Source: Candidatus Altimarinota bacterium (lineage in GTDB: Bacteria; Patescibacteriota; Gracilibacteria; BD1-5; UBA6164). Taken from it: a stretch of 64,000 nucleotides of DNA. The translations under genes were made by a program, and so were the position numbers. Position 1 is the stretch's first letter; every line of letters starts with the position of its first letter. Positions 1 to 9,032 of the stretch are shown in pieces. Below the pieces are notes generated by a model, which saw nothing but the letters and a program-made list of their open reading frames with translations, was not told the DNA's origin and made no database searches. The stretch covers positions 62,001 through 126,000 of the forward strand of contig CALREY010000001.1 in NCBI GenBank assembly GCA_943356435.1. The letters are read 5' to 3'.

Positions 1-1641
1 TGCAGGAGATTCAGTTACAAATCTAACTTTACTAGTTCTTTGTGCTACTCTAGGAAATATAAAGAAATCAACAGAAAGTAGTGATTTGATTTGTACTTTG
101 TCTTTCTTTTGTGAAATAATACTATCTGGATCTTCTACATCCAATGCTACTGAATGATCTCAAATAGAATCAAAAGTATAATAACCTGTCGATCAATTAT
201 AATTTGGTTCTTCTAATTCTACTCTTTCTCCATCTATTACCCAAGAAAATTTCAATTTTCAATCATCAGACACATCTGGATCATAACTTTTAGATGCATC
301 TAAAAATACTCTATTTGGTTTGTTTGTTTGAGGTATTGTACTAATGAAATTAGCTACTGGTGATCTAGAATTAATATATATTATTCTAGAATCAGTATCC
401 ATTTGACCTGATGGTTCAGTTACATTCATTTTTACATTATATTTTCATTTTTCATTAAATATGTATGTAAACAATGTACCTGCTTTTCTAAATATTACAG
501 AATCTTTAGCTAAATCTATTATTTCCCATGAATAACTTAGATTTTTATCATTTCCAGAATTTTGAGCTGAAAATGTGAATTTATCTCACATAAATCAATC
601 TTCTGAATTTGTTTTGATTGTTGCAATTGGATTATGTATACTTATGATAAATTTTTTCTCTACTTTTTTTAATTCATTTGTTTGTAAAGTAAGTGTTACT
701 GGAAAATCTCATTCTCTAGCATATATTACTCTCTCTACTTTTGGATATCATACATTTTCTCTTACTACACCATTTCAGAAATCCCAAGTTGTTTTTGCAA
801 ATTTTGCTCATGATGTAGGTGTTGAGCTAGTAGCATCAAATAATAATCAATATCTAGCATCATCAGGAGTAAATTTGATTACTTCACTATTTTGTAAATC
901 TACTCAATTTACTTTTAATATAATTGAAGCAATTTTTTCTTTTACTACTACATCAGCTCTAGAAGAAAATGGTAATACATCTGTATATCATGCTTCGTTT
1001 TTATGAGCAGAAGATACATCTAAAAATACTGAGAAAGTTCATTCTTCTCTGAAAACATGTGAAATAGATAATCAATTACCTAATACTACTTTTCTACCAT
1101 TTTCATACATCCACCATGTATAATTATATGTTGGAATTTTTGTTCCTGTTGGATCTACTATATTACTTCATCTCAAAGTCACTGTTAAAGGTGCATTACC
1201 TGTACTAGGAAACGATTCTACTTTTCATTTTATTGATTGAATAGATGTTTTATCCAAGAAGTTTTCTATTGCTACTTCTATTGCTCAATAATTAGAAGTG
1301 TTATTTGGATATAATATTCCTCTATCAATTGCAGTTTTTAAATAATTGTAATAATTTTTGTTACTTAAAGTATCAGGTAAATAGTTATACCCTTGTTTTG
1401 CGTAAGTTAAAATTTGTTTAGCAGAATTTACATCAATCTTACCATCCAATTCATATTTATTTCTAAAAATAAAGAATGAATCAGTCATTTTATACCTAAA
1501 TTCATTGAATGTACCTTTATCAACCTGTCTTAATTGTGTATAGACAGGTTCTTCATTTGCAGCGTATGTAAAACTGCTATTGTAGGCAATAGCAAGGGAA
1601 ATAAGCAGGAATATAAGTTTTACTCTTTTAAACATAATCAT
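1..1641 (-). CDS. Secreted PKD/Ig-repeat surface protein, cut by the window edge
   Basis: Read with TGA as glycine, the frame is open from the start at 1641 to base 1, at least 547 residues; the C-terminus lies outside. An ATG two codons inside (1635) is equally possible. The first ~28 residues form a signal peptide (K/R, a hydrophobic run, then a TYA-ANE cleavage site). Residues ~30-120 are a short helical region that may be a degenerate SLH domain. The rest is beta-rich repeats of ~85-90 residues with PKD-like hallmarks: YDPD, a W-x-IDG strand, and YTF...G.H.V.L.V.D. Such proteins are exported and usually sit on the cell surface in adhesion or polysaccharide binding. It is divergent from the gene at 1795. 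Specific function unknown; export and repeat architecture are well supported. Confidence 0.75.
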
Positions 1642-1730
1642 TTTTTATAAAATAGTTGTTTAGTAAATATTAACACAAAATAAGATTATATGCAAAAAAA
1701 CGAACTAATTTTTTAAAATATATTTTTTTT

Positions 1731-1758
1731 TTGATTAAAATAGAACTATAAATAAAAT
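1731..1758 (+). promoter_or_regulatory. Sigma70-like promoter of the 1795-3058 operon
   Basis: TTGATT at 1731-1736, a 16-base spacer, then TAAAAT at 1753-1758, 36 bases before the ATG at 1795. It fits other promoters seen in this window. Confidence 0.5.
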
Positions 1759-1776
1759 AATAAAAAGTTACTAAAT

Positions 1777-1788
1777 TAGTTCGAACTA
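1777..1788. promoter_or_regulatory. Possible operator palindrome TAGTTCGAACTA
   Basis: A perfect 12-bp palindrome lies between the promoter and the ATG at 1795. Its left flank extends to AAATTAGTTCG (1773-1783), which is the exact reverse complement of CGAACTAATTT at 1701-1711 upstream of the promoter. The two half-repeats therefore bracket the -35/-10. A repressor or DNA loop is an inference. Confidence 0.35.
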
Positions 1789-1794
1789 TAAAAA

Positions 1795-2166
1795 ATGAAA
1801 TTAACAAATATACTCTACCCGGTAATACTCATGTTAACCATATGAGTTCCAGTAACTAGGTATTATGCAAGCACACCTGATATAAATGCTTGTGTACTGG
1901 ATTATGTAGATAATCTAGAAGAAAGTAACTACAAATGATATATGTATGATATAAATGGAGTAAAACATATAGAACCTCTGAACTCTAGCATGAACGATAG
2001 TTTGAAGCAATATAGAGTATGAGAAACAAATTGATGTCTAATGTCTAGTGATAACTTATTTAATGATATGAACAACACATTTTATTGTACTGTTACTTAT
2101 ATGATTAGAAAAGCTCCAGTTGATGATAAACTAAAACAACCTTTATGAATATTAAAGGATGAATAA
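1795..2166 (+). CDS. Small secreted protein of unknown function
   Basis: A 123-residue frame with TGA as glycine at several positions, ending in TAA. The N-terminus has a lysine and a hydrophobic stretch through residue ~25 (KLTNILYPVILMLTI...), a probable signal peptide or membrane anchor. The mature part holds three cysteines, which would suit disulfide formation outside the membrane. It is the first gene of a two-gene operon, 28 bases ahead of a DsbA-like protein, so it may be a substrate or partner of that thiol oxidoreductase (inference). I do not recognise the family. Confidence 0.7.
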
Positions 2167-2194
2167 TTACATTTTAAAAATAACCAATAATCTT

Positions 2195-3058
2195 ATGAAT
2201 ATGTTTAACTCAAATGCTCAAAGAAATACAATGTTAATGGTGATTATAGTGTTATGTACACTAACAATAATTTGAACTAATTATATGTTTACTCAAAGTA
2301 TGGTAACAGATATAAGTGATAAATTGATGGAAAATGAGTACAAAAAAATCTGATGAAAAGAAAATTATATGATAATGCAAGAAATTCAAAGAAGAGAAAT
2401 ACTTTGATATCTAGATAATATAAAAAATGAAAAACCAGAGTTAATAAAAGAAATATTAGAAAAGCAAAATGATAATAGTTCAGATGCTCTTGATTCAAAT
2501 GTATTAACTGATTTGAAAAAAGATACTTTTATCAAATGAAGTACTTGAGCATTAGTTTCTGTAATAGAATTTTCAGATATGGAATGTGAATTTTGTAAAA
2601 CTCAACATACAAACTGAATAATTGATAAATTGTTAGAAAAAAATAAAGAGAATCTAAATTATTCATTTAAAAATTTCCCACTACCAGCTCATAAAAATGC
2701 TCAAAAGGAAGCAGAGGCAGCTAAATGTGTAGAAAATTTATCATGATGAGATAAATATCTAGAATATATAGCTACTGTATTTACAGATACAAAATCAGGA
2801 TGAGAATGATACAATTTAGAAGACCTATCTACATTAGCAGAAAAAATGTGAGTGGATAAAATGAAATTTGATGATTGTTTAAATAATAACTTAACAAAAA
2901 CAAAAGTAGAAAAAGAATTTGTACAAGGAAGAATGTTATGAATCAAATCAGTTCCAACAAGTCTTATAATAAATAATAATACTTGAAAATACCAAATAGT
3001 ATCTGAAGTAATAGATGAAGCTACTCTGAATTCTATTATAGAAGAAGTAAGTAAATAA
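2195..3058 (+). CDS. Membrane-anchored DsbA/thioredoxin-fold protein
   Basis: 287 residues. A transmembrane anchor spans residues ~12-30, followed by a charged helical linker to ~115. The thioredoxin fold then carries the redox motif C131-E-F-C134 after a V-I-E-F-S-D-M strand, and the cis-proline in S-V-P-T at P254. This is the layout of DsbA-family disulfide oxidoreductases (DSBA-like/Thioredoxin_4, as in BdbD) acting outside the membrane. The alternative is a disulfide isomerase or reductase; the CxxC alone cannot decide. It shares an operon with the cysteine-containing secreted protein upstream and ends at a strong terminator. No DsbB/VKOR partner is visible nearby. Confidence 0.85.
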
Positions 3059-3064
3059 AACAAA

Positions 3065-3098
3065 AACTAGTCCAGCAAATTTGCTGGACTAGTTTTTT
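3065..3098 (+). terminator. Rho-independent terminator after the DsbA-like gene
   Basis: A perfect 30-base palindrome (stem AACTAGTCCAGCAAA and its complement) followed by a T-run, 6 bases after the stop codon. Confidence 0.9.
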
Positions 3099-3127
3099 AT
3101 TAAGAAATAATTATCTAATACTCTTCT

Positions 3128-3862
3128 CTACTCTTGTACTGCATATTCTCTGTTTTGAATTATAAAAAAGCTAGTAACAATACCTGTTGTTTCTGTTCTT
3201 AATATTCTATCTCATAAATGAACTTTTTTTCAGAATATTTTTTTGAATTCTTTCATTTCAGCATCACTAAATCATCATTCTGGTCATACAAATAGATTAA
3301 TATTTTTTGTGAAATCTAGTTTCAGTTCTTTTAATGAAGTTGATTCATGACTAAATGTATGAAATATAATATTTTCATCATTTTTTAGTACTGAAAAATC
3401 AAATTTATCCAATATTACTAATTCTGGAACATAATTTCTACCTGATTGTTCTACTGCTTCTATTATTATCTTATTTAATCTATCTATTTTATTATCACTT
3501 ACTATCAATTTTTGACTTCTCTCACTTCTATAAAATACAAAATTCTTAATTCACACTTCTACTCATTTTTGAATAATATATTCTATTTTATCCAATTTAT
3601 TTGGTATTGATTGATATAAATTTAACTCAAAATCTATTTCAGTTTTTTTCTCATTTCTTCATACTTGATCCAAAACTATATCTTTTTTATTGATTTGTTT
3701 TATTTGAAATATATAATCAAAATCCTCTTCTCCATCAAAAAAAATTATTTTTTCTCATATTTTAACTCTCAAAACTTTCACAAGTTGATGAATCATATCT
3801 TCATCAGTCAAAACAAATGTAAAATTTGTAGTATTCAAATCTGCTAAAAAAAATCTTTGCAT
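3128..3862 (-). CDS. rsmE: 16S rRNA m3U1498 methyltransferase RsmE
   Basis: 244 residues, the usual RsmE length. These enzymes are SPOUT-class and methylate N3 of U1498 in 16S rRNA with S-adenosylmethionine. The family blocks are clear: an N-terminal PUA-like region (MQRFFL...; HQLVKVLRVK.G), then EAVEQSGR..VPEL, then the knotted SAM site NLFVGPEGG with H-L-G-D-R-I-L-R-T-E-T just before the C-terminus. Both glycines of GPEGG support TGA = Gly where TGA is used. The ATG at 3862 gives the normal MQRFF start. It faces the DsbA operon tail to tail and lies downstream of the basic protein at 3916. Confidence 0.93.
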
Positions 3863-3883
3863 AGTTTTATATGTTAAATTCAT

Positions 3884-3908
3884 AAAAAAACTCAAGCGAA
3901 AACTTGAG
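3884..3908 (-). terminator. Terminator of the 3916-4248 gene
   Basis: CTCAAG/CTTGAG hairpin at 3891-3908, followed on the minus strand by a run of seven T, directly after the stop codon at 3916. Confidence 0.8.
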
Positions 3909-3915
3909 TATTATA

Positions 3916-4248
3916 CTATCTAGGCATTCCGTAGAAATCTAATCCTTTTGTATCTACCATAGATCATGTTAAGAAATTTTTCTTTTTACCTTTTACGAAA
4001 AAACCTCTTTCATCTATAATTCATTGTTCTATCAATGTAGAAGGATTTTTATTTGTTAGTTTTTTCTTTGGGAAATTCTTCTTATTTTCAAAATAATGTA
4101 TTCTAGCTTTAAAACTTTGGTTTTTTCTAGATTGTGGATTTTCGTTCCCTATATATACTTGAAAACTAGCTTTTTTATTTTTTGCTAATTTTCTAGAAGC
4201 AGCTTGTTTTTTTACAATGCTTGATTTCAACCCGTGACTATTTGCCAT
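3916..4248 (-). CDS. Small lysine-rich basic protein, possibly ribosome-associated
   Basis: 110 residues, very basic (KKQAASRKLAKNKKA...; NFPKKKLTNKN), with no membrane segment or signal peptide. It ends VDTKGLDFYGMPR. Size and charge resemble a small ribosomal protein, but I could not match it to bS14, bL28, bL32 or other families by motif, so no symbol is given. One in-frame TGA near residue 76 would truncate it under the standard code. It lies just downstream of the UGA-decoding tRNA on the same strand and ends in its own terminator. A nucleic-acid-binding role is inferred from composition only. Confidence 0.6.
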
Positions 4249-4363
4249 AATTCTATTCTTAGTATTTAAATTTTTATAATTATATTTATTTATTTCAAAA
4301 AATAAAGCTTAAAACTCATTTTTTAGATTATTTCTAAACGATAAGGTCTAAGCTATATTTATA

Positions 4364-4442
4364 TGGAGCGGGGGACGAGGTTTGAACTCGCACACCCAAG
4401 GGTTGAAGCCTTAGTACACTCACTCTTTTATGTTACCCCCGC
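4364..4442 (-). tRNA. tRNA-Gly(UCA), reads UGA as glycine
   Basis: Acceptor stem GCGGGGG (4436-4442) pairs with CCCCCGC (4368-4374), followed by T and an encoded CCA (4364-4366). The anticodon stem TAAGG/CCTTG encloses the loop CTTCAAC, so the anticodon is UCA (bases 4404-4406). The T arm GCGAG-TTCAAAC-CTCGT is standard and the variable region is short, which rules out selC and tRNA-Ser types. The D loop is slightly long and lacks an obvious GG pair. Such a tRNA is the known decoder of UGA as Gly in SR1/BD1-5 bacteria. Glycine identity is inferred from UGA positions in the proteins around it. Confidence 0.9.
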
Positions 4443-4465
4443 ATACAATTTAAAATTGCAGGTGC

Positions 4466-4493
4466 ATTTTATTAATTTTATTTATTTAGTCAA
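4466..4493 (-). promoter_or_regulatory. Promoter of tRNA-Gly(UCA)
   Basis: On the minus strand TTGACT (4488-4493), 16-base spacer, TAAAAT (4466-4471), about 24 bases before the mature tRNA end. This is among the best -35 matches in the window, as expected for a heavily used tRNA. Confidence 0.6.
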
Positions 4494-4500
4494 TTTTTTT

Positions 4501-4527
4501 TTGTTTTTTTTAGAAATATGATAATAT
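4501..4527 (+). promoter_or_regulatory. Extended -10 promoter for the gene at 4554
   Basis: TGaTAATAT (4519-4527) with TTGTTT at 4501-4506. It is divergent from the tRNA promoter, with only a few bases between the two -35 boxes. Confidence 0.45.
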
Positions 4528-4553
4528 AAATATATTAATAATAAAAATAAACT

Positions 4554-5267
4554 ATGTTAAAGATAGATTTTGAAAAAATATTCTCTAATTTTTACTTAGA
4601 TATTATCACTAATATCGAATTTTATCTTCCAAAACTAATATGAGCTTTGGCTATTTTAGGTATTTGAGCATTGATTTCAATATGGATATATAAATTCGTA
4701 ATGTATCTATTCAAAAAATTCAAAATCATTGAATTAATAGATAAATTAAATATTGATTTAAGTGATATAGTAGAAGAAGATAAAAAAGAACAATATAAAA
4801 TCAAAAAAATAAATAAACTATCAGACAAAATAAAAATCAATGAAATCACTTCAAAAGCCTTTTCATATTATGTATTTCTAGTATTTTTCAGATTATCAAT
4901 TGTTGCTATCTGAATAAAAGAAGTAGAACAATTCTTATGAGAATTACTTACTTATTTACCTAGTTTATTTGTATGAGTAATAATATGATTTTTTGGTATA
5001 AGATTTGCAAATTTCATATATGACTTAGTATATCATGCTCTGAATTTCAGCAAACAAAAAACAGCTAAAATAGTTGCAAGTTGAGCAAAAGTTATAATAC
5101 TTTTTTTCACACTTATGATGGTATTAAGTAAAATAGGTATAGAAAATCAAATAACATATACAATTTTAATATGATTTGTATCTATGTTATCATTAGCTTG
5201 AGGACTTGCATTTTGACTATGATGAAAAGATATAGCAGCTGATATTTTAGAAAGCTTCAAAAAATAA
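4554..5267 (+). CDS. Membrane protein with MscS-type conserved TM helices
   Basis: 237 residues with about five hydrophobic helices (near residues 28-48, 108-120, 128-150, 178-195 and 205-225) and a lysine-rich cytoplasmic stretch between the first and second. The end of the last helix reads L-A-G-G-L-A-F-G-L-G-G-K-D-I-A-A, the signature of the conserved-TM-helix family related to small mechanosensitive channels (PF05552-like). No MscS beta domain follows. Role in ion or osmotic balance is inferred from family resemblance. Many of these glycines are written TGA. Single-gene unit with its own promoter and terminator. Confidence 0.7.
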
Positions 5268-5270
5268 AAA

Positions 5271-5297
5271 CCTAATAATTAATTATTAGGTTTTTTT
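5271..5297 (+). terminator. Terminator after the MscS-like gene
   Basis: Perfect 20-base palindrome CCTAATAATTAATTATTAGG followed by seven T. The T-run overlaps the stop codon of the convergent gene, so it may serve both strands. Confidence 0.85.
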
Positions 5298-7059
5298 ATT
5301 TTATTTGATAGAACTGTCCCCTACTATATATATTTTTATTATCAGGAGAAACTATAGCAGGAAAAATCAAATCACATTTTCTAAGTGTAGATACGAAATC
5401 CAAACTATAATCACAAGGACAACTATTACATATAGAGTTTCAAAAAATTGCATTTCATCAATTATATTCACAGCTACTAGATAATATATTTGCCTCACAA
5501 ATATTTTTAGCATTACAAAATGATCATTCTCTACATTTTTTTGTATCACTACATGATTCCTCTAATATTGGACATCATTTATTATCCAAACTTCATTTAA
5601 TAAGTGGACATAAGTCTTCATCATCATAAAGAGTATCTCAATCAGAATCAACAGCATTATCAGAAATAGAATCTACTTTTACTGTTGATACAGAAGTAAC
5701 TATTTTTCAATTTTTATCTGTTATATAAAGTTTTACTGTATATGTTCCAGCTTGAGAATATACATTTTTTGCATCTTTTCAGTATCAAGTATTACCATCT
5801 CAAAAATCCCAAAAATAAGTATAAGGAGAATCTCATCATGATACATTTGCACTATGACTAATTAACAATGGTCATTTACCATTTATTTTTGAAGTACTAA
5901 TATCAACTGAAAGTCAATTATTTCAGATATTTATAGTATTTGATATCTCTCATGAATTTCAACAATTATCATTTATTCTAAGAAATACTTTGTATTCTCA
6001 ATTTTTTAGAAATTTGTAATTATCTATATATTTTCATACTTTTTTAGTCTCTTCTCATGTATTATTATTGTAAAATCTCCAAATATATCATTCAGGATCT
6101 TTTACTCATTTTTCACAAGTAATATTTGACTTAAATGCAAAATCATAAGTATTATCACTATCATTTAAATCAGATATTTTACAATTACTCTTAGTACTAT
6201 CACATGATTTATTATAAACAATAATATCTATAGGTAATTTATTATCTGTCTTTTGATTACAAGAATTAGCTTTTAATGCTACAAATGCAATTCTTAAAAA
6301 TTCTTGTTTTGATATTTTTTGTTTTGGTCTTATTTTTCAATCAGTTACTTCTAACAAACTATATTTTTTTACATTACCATTTTTATCTACATCTATAAGC
6401 TCATAATCTAATGCTTTTTGAAAATCAGGATAAAAACTATATACACTTCCATCAAGATTTTTAGGACTTACATCTGTAGCTAAATTTTTAGTGATTTTTC
6501 AGCTAGAAATATCTTGTCTGATTTTTTCAGCTTGCTCATTTGTAAGTATTCAAGAAGACCTAAGTATTATAGACAATGCTTCTTCTAATACTATTGTATT
6601 ATTTGGACAAAAAGGTTTTTCAGTAGTTCTAACTGTTCCATCTTCACACTTAGTTCCAGGATGATAACCACTTACAAAATCACTTTGTAAAGAATCAGCA
6701 ACACAATAAAAATACTTATTTGTCTTATTTATATCATAAAATATGTTTTTATTCTCGTACTTAGTAATCAAATCAAAAGAAGTATTTGGCTGTATACATT
6801 TTTTACAAGTTATTTCTCATAAGATTCATACAAATTCATCACGGTTTAATAATTCATTTGGACTAAATTTACCATTTTTATCAGGAAATATCATTGCTTT
6901 ATCATAAAGAGTTTGAAGCTCATTTAAGTATTTATAATTTGAATTTACATCTGAAAATACATCCTGAACAGGAATTGAATATGCTCAGAAAGTAGCTTCA
7001 AAAATGAATAATGAATAATGAATAATGAATAATAAGAAAATAATTTTTAATTTTTTCAT
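5296..7059 (-). CDS. Surface protein with SLH-like repeats, PKD domain and Cys/Asp-rich tail
   Basis: 587 residues. After a signal peptide (~residues 1-27) come SLH-like repeats, about residues 28-240 (D.N..Y.Y...L...A...PD.NG.F.P...L.R.EF). A PKD domain follows near residues 390-460 (YTYFWDFGDGNT...AGTYTVKL), then a calcium-binding thrombospondin-3-like stretch (DSDGDTLYDDEDLCP) and a cysteine-rich end. This suits a wall- or envelope-attached protein. The signal-peptide codons hold a 7-base repeat (7004-7031) whose copy number sets the reading frame. The gene overlaps the convergent terminator by two bases. Downstream member of a minus-strand group with 7062 and 7448. Ligand unknown. Confidence 0.8.
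7004..7031. repeat. Four tandem copies of ATGAATA inside a signal-peptide coding region
   Basis: Exactly four 7-base units. They lie within the first 20 codons of the surface-protein gene ending at 7059. As 7 is not a multiple of 3, gain or loss of one unit would shift the frame. The same heptamer recurs near 7421-7447 and 57391-57404. Confidence 0.85.
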
Positions 7060-7061
7060 AT

Positions 7062-7427
7062 TTAATATAAGTTATTTTTAGATGTTTTTATAGTAGATAT
7101 TAATAATTTTATAATTTCTTGATAATCTAAATAAATAGATTCATAGTTATCTTTTTCTATATATCAACTTTCTTTAAGTAAATCTAACCAATATCATGTT
7201 TCATTTATTTCTTTTAAAGCTACAGACATTTTATTGATAAAATCAGCTTTAGATTGTGCAAATTCTCATTCTCTAATCATAGCTCATACTGATGTTCATG
7301 ATCTAAGAATTTGTTTACTTAAAATAAATTCATTCTTAGAATTTAAAAATTTATACAATTTTATAATTCTTAATGCAAAATTATAACTTTTATCTTTTAA
7401 TATATTTTTTCCTGTAATATTATTCAT
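7062..7427 (-). CDS. Four-helix-bundle protein (23S rRNA intervening-sequence family)
   Basis: 121 residues, the usual size of PF05635 proteins. Typical blocks are present: ALRIIKLYKFL, ILSKQILRSGTSVGA, E-G-E-F-AQSKADFINKM, ALKE.NET.YWL.LL, with a final helix EIIKLLISTIKT. Known members form a pentameric four-helix bundle; they were first seen encoded in rRNA intervening sequences but most are free-standing with no settled function. Three bases separate its stop from the ATG of the SLH/PKD gene downstream, so the two are probably co-transcribed. Its start region also carries TATTCAT repeats. Family assignment is firm, role unknown. Confidence 0.85.
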
Positions 7428-7447
7428 TATTATTTATTCATTATTCA

Positions 7448-7897
7448 TTAATTCAAGGCATACATAACTATTCATGCAGCAACTGATACATTTAGTGATT
7501 CTTTTTGTCATCTCATAGGTATAATAACTATTTCATCTGACATGTCTAGTAATTTTTGATTTACTCATGAAACCTCATTTCACATTATTAGGCACACATT
7601 TTGTTCATTTTTGTTGAATAATTCTCTATAATCTATACTTCTTTTATCTAGTTCTACACTATATATTTTGTATCAATCCTGTTTCAGTTTAGCCACTATT
7701 TCAAATGGGTCTCTATAATATTCCCAATCTATCCAATTTTGAGCACCAAGTGCAGTTTTGCTAATATCACTTCTAGGTGGAGTCGGACAATGTCATGTTA
7801 ATATCACTTTTTCAAATCCAGCTCAATCACAGTTTCTAAAAATAGCACCTACATTTTGCATGCTACGAATAGAGTCTAATAGAATAATTTTTGACAT
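7448..7897 (-). CDS. SpoU/TrmH-family RNA 2'-O-methyltransferase
   Basis: 149 residues, a minimal SPOUT domain without the N-terminal substrate-binding extension. The three SpoU motifs are visible: NVGAIFRNCDGAGF near the start (motif 1), LIMGNEVSGV (motif 2), and I-P-M-R-G-Q-K-E-S-L-N-V-S-VAAGI at the C-terminus (motif 3). It transfers a methyl group from SAM to a ribose 2'-OH of tRNA or rRNA. Its small size is closest to TrmL/TrmH-like single-domain enzymes, but the target nucleotide cannot be read from sequence. First gene of the minus-strand group 7448-7062-5296. Confidence 0.85.
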
Positions 7898-7911
7898 CTA
7901 ATAATAAAAAT

Positions 7912-7941
7912 AACTAAAATATGTTAAACAATATTTTAGTT
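7912..7941 (-). terminator. Hairpin after the 7972 gene
   Basis: AACTAAAATAT/ATATTTTAGTT stem with an 8-base loop, between two minus-strand genes and followed on that strand by a T-rich tract. Confidence 0.55.
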
Positions 7942-7971
7942 ATTTTGATAAAAAATGCAATAAAACAATAA

Positions 7972-8427
7972 TTAATCACAAAAATATACAACTCTTGCCC
8001 ATAAACCATTTGCACTTGATGTAAGCCAATAAGATATTCATCAATTAGTAAATCATGATTCTCAAGGGTTAAATGCTCTCCAATCCTGGTCTCCTCAATT
8101 TGCTGAAGCACTACTTATCATTGAAACACATGTTCAAGAAGGTAATCAATTACTACAATCTGAAGCCTGCCAATAATATGAATTATTAGCATTATTTGTA
8201 TTTACATATCATGCATCAAACTTAGTACATACAGTTTTTTTAGTTCAAACTGCTGCTTTCAATACTCTTACATTTTCTTGTACAACATTAAATGTACTTG
8301 CAGTAAGTGTTTCTCCTGTATTAACATCAGTCATATTTACCCAAGCCGCATAAGTAACACCTGCAAGTCATACAACAGTCAAAAAAGTAAAAGCAATTAT
8401 TATACCTGATTTGATATCTTTTAGCAT
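7972..8427 (-). CDS. Small exported protein, unknown
   Basis: 151 residues. The N-terminus (MLKDIKSGIIIAFTFLTVVGLAGVTYAAW) is a signal peptide or single anchor with a V-T-Y-A cleavage site. The mature part has T-G-E-T-L-T-A-S-T-F-N followed by a short helix, a pattern I associate with exported phage-tail-like or pseudopilin-associated small proteins in CPR genomes (weak). Four cysteines, three in the middle third, would suit extracellular disulfides. The C-terminal half is rich in Gly, Trp, Ser and Asn. No catalytic motif is seen. It has its own hairpin downstream. Confidence 0.65.
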
Positions 8428-8489
8428 AAGATTATTTTAAATAATAATAAAATTAATATAAAAATTTTTATGATTTTTTCAAGGAAAAT

Positions 8490-8997
8490 TTATTTTTTGA
8501 TAATATAATAAGTATTATTCATATATATTCATTTCTTAATTTTTTTAAAACTTAATAAACTTGTATTTATTACATTATTCTTAATAATTTTATAATCCCT
8601 AAATCACAAAAATAAAATAAAGAATGCTCTATATGGATAAAATAAATAATATATAAATCTGTAACTATAAATTACCTTTATTATTTTATAGTAAAATTTA
8701 ACAAATAATATAGGTAATAATATTATGAAAAAAAAGAATAATATAAATGAAAAAAATATATTATATAGAGTTGATATATTATTGAAAATATAAATCAGTA
8801 AAACAATTAATATATTGATATATAAATAAACCAAAAACAATGATATTAAAAAATTGTTCAGTTCAAAAAAAACTTGTTAATACATTCTTCTACTCACTCT
8901 TCCCCAAAATATAATTCTGAGAATTCAAAAAATTGCTACTTTTTGAAAGTAACTTGTTTTGAGATTCTGAGGGATTTAGTGATTGTGATTTTGGCAT
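8490..8997 (-). pseudogene. Decayed copy of the neighbouring membrane protein
   Basis: The ATG at 8997 opens a 35-residue frame whose last ~23 residues (NKLLSKSSNFLNSQNYILGK) are those of the intact paralogue at 9033-9770, but it stops at TAG (8890-8892) where the paralogue has AAG. A second frame, 8490-8840, continues with hydrophobic helices and ends NNTYYIIKK, mirroring NKYYQIIKK of the paralogue. The stop plus a frame change mean the full protein cannot be made without recoding. Best read as a pseudogene. The alternative is two small separate genes: a 35-residue peptide and a 116-residue membrane protein using a TTG start. Confidence 0.6.
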
Positions 8998-9032
8998 TAT
9001 TATGAATTGATTACTGATACTTTAATTATATA

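Noticed and set aside
3916-4248. Ribosomal protein bS14
   Set aside because: The expected N-R-C..TGRPRG and KASW motifs are absent; only size and charge agree.
4367-4442. UGA read as tryptophan (code 4) or the tRNA as selC
   Set aside because: TGA falls on glycines of Walker A, GPEGG and prepilin sites, and TGG is used for conserved Trp (G-G-G-W-T is TGA GGA TGA TGG). The tRNA has a short variable arm and normal stems, unlike selC.
7914-8111. 65-residue frame MLQQIEETRIG...
   Set aside because: It lies inside, and in another frame of, the exported-protein gene 7972-8427, which has a signal peptide and a proper stop.
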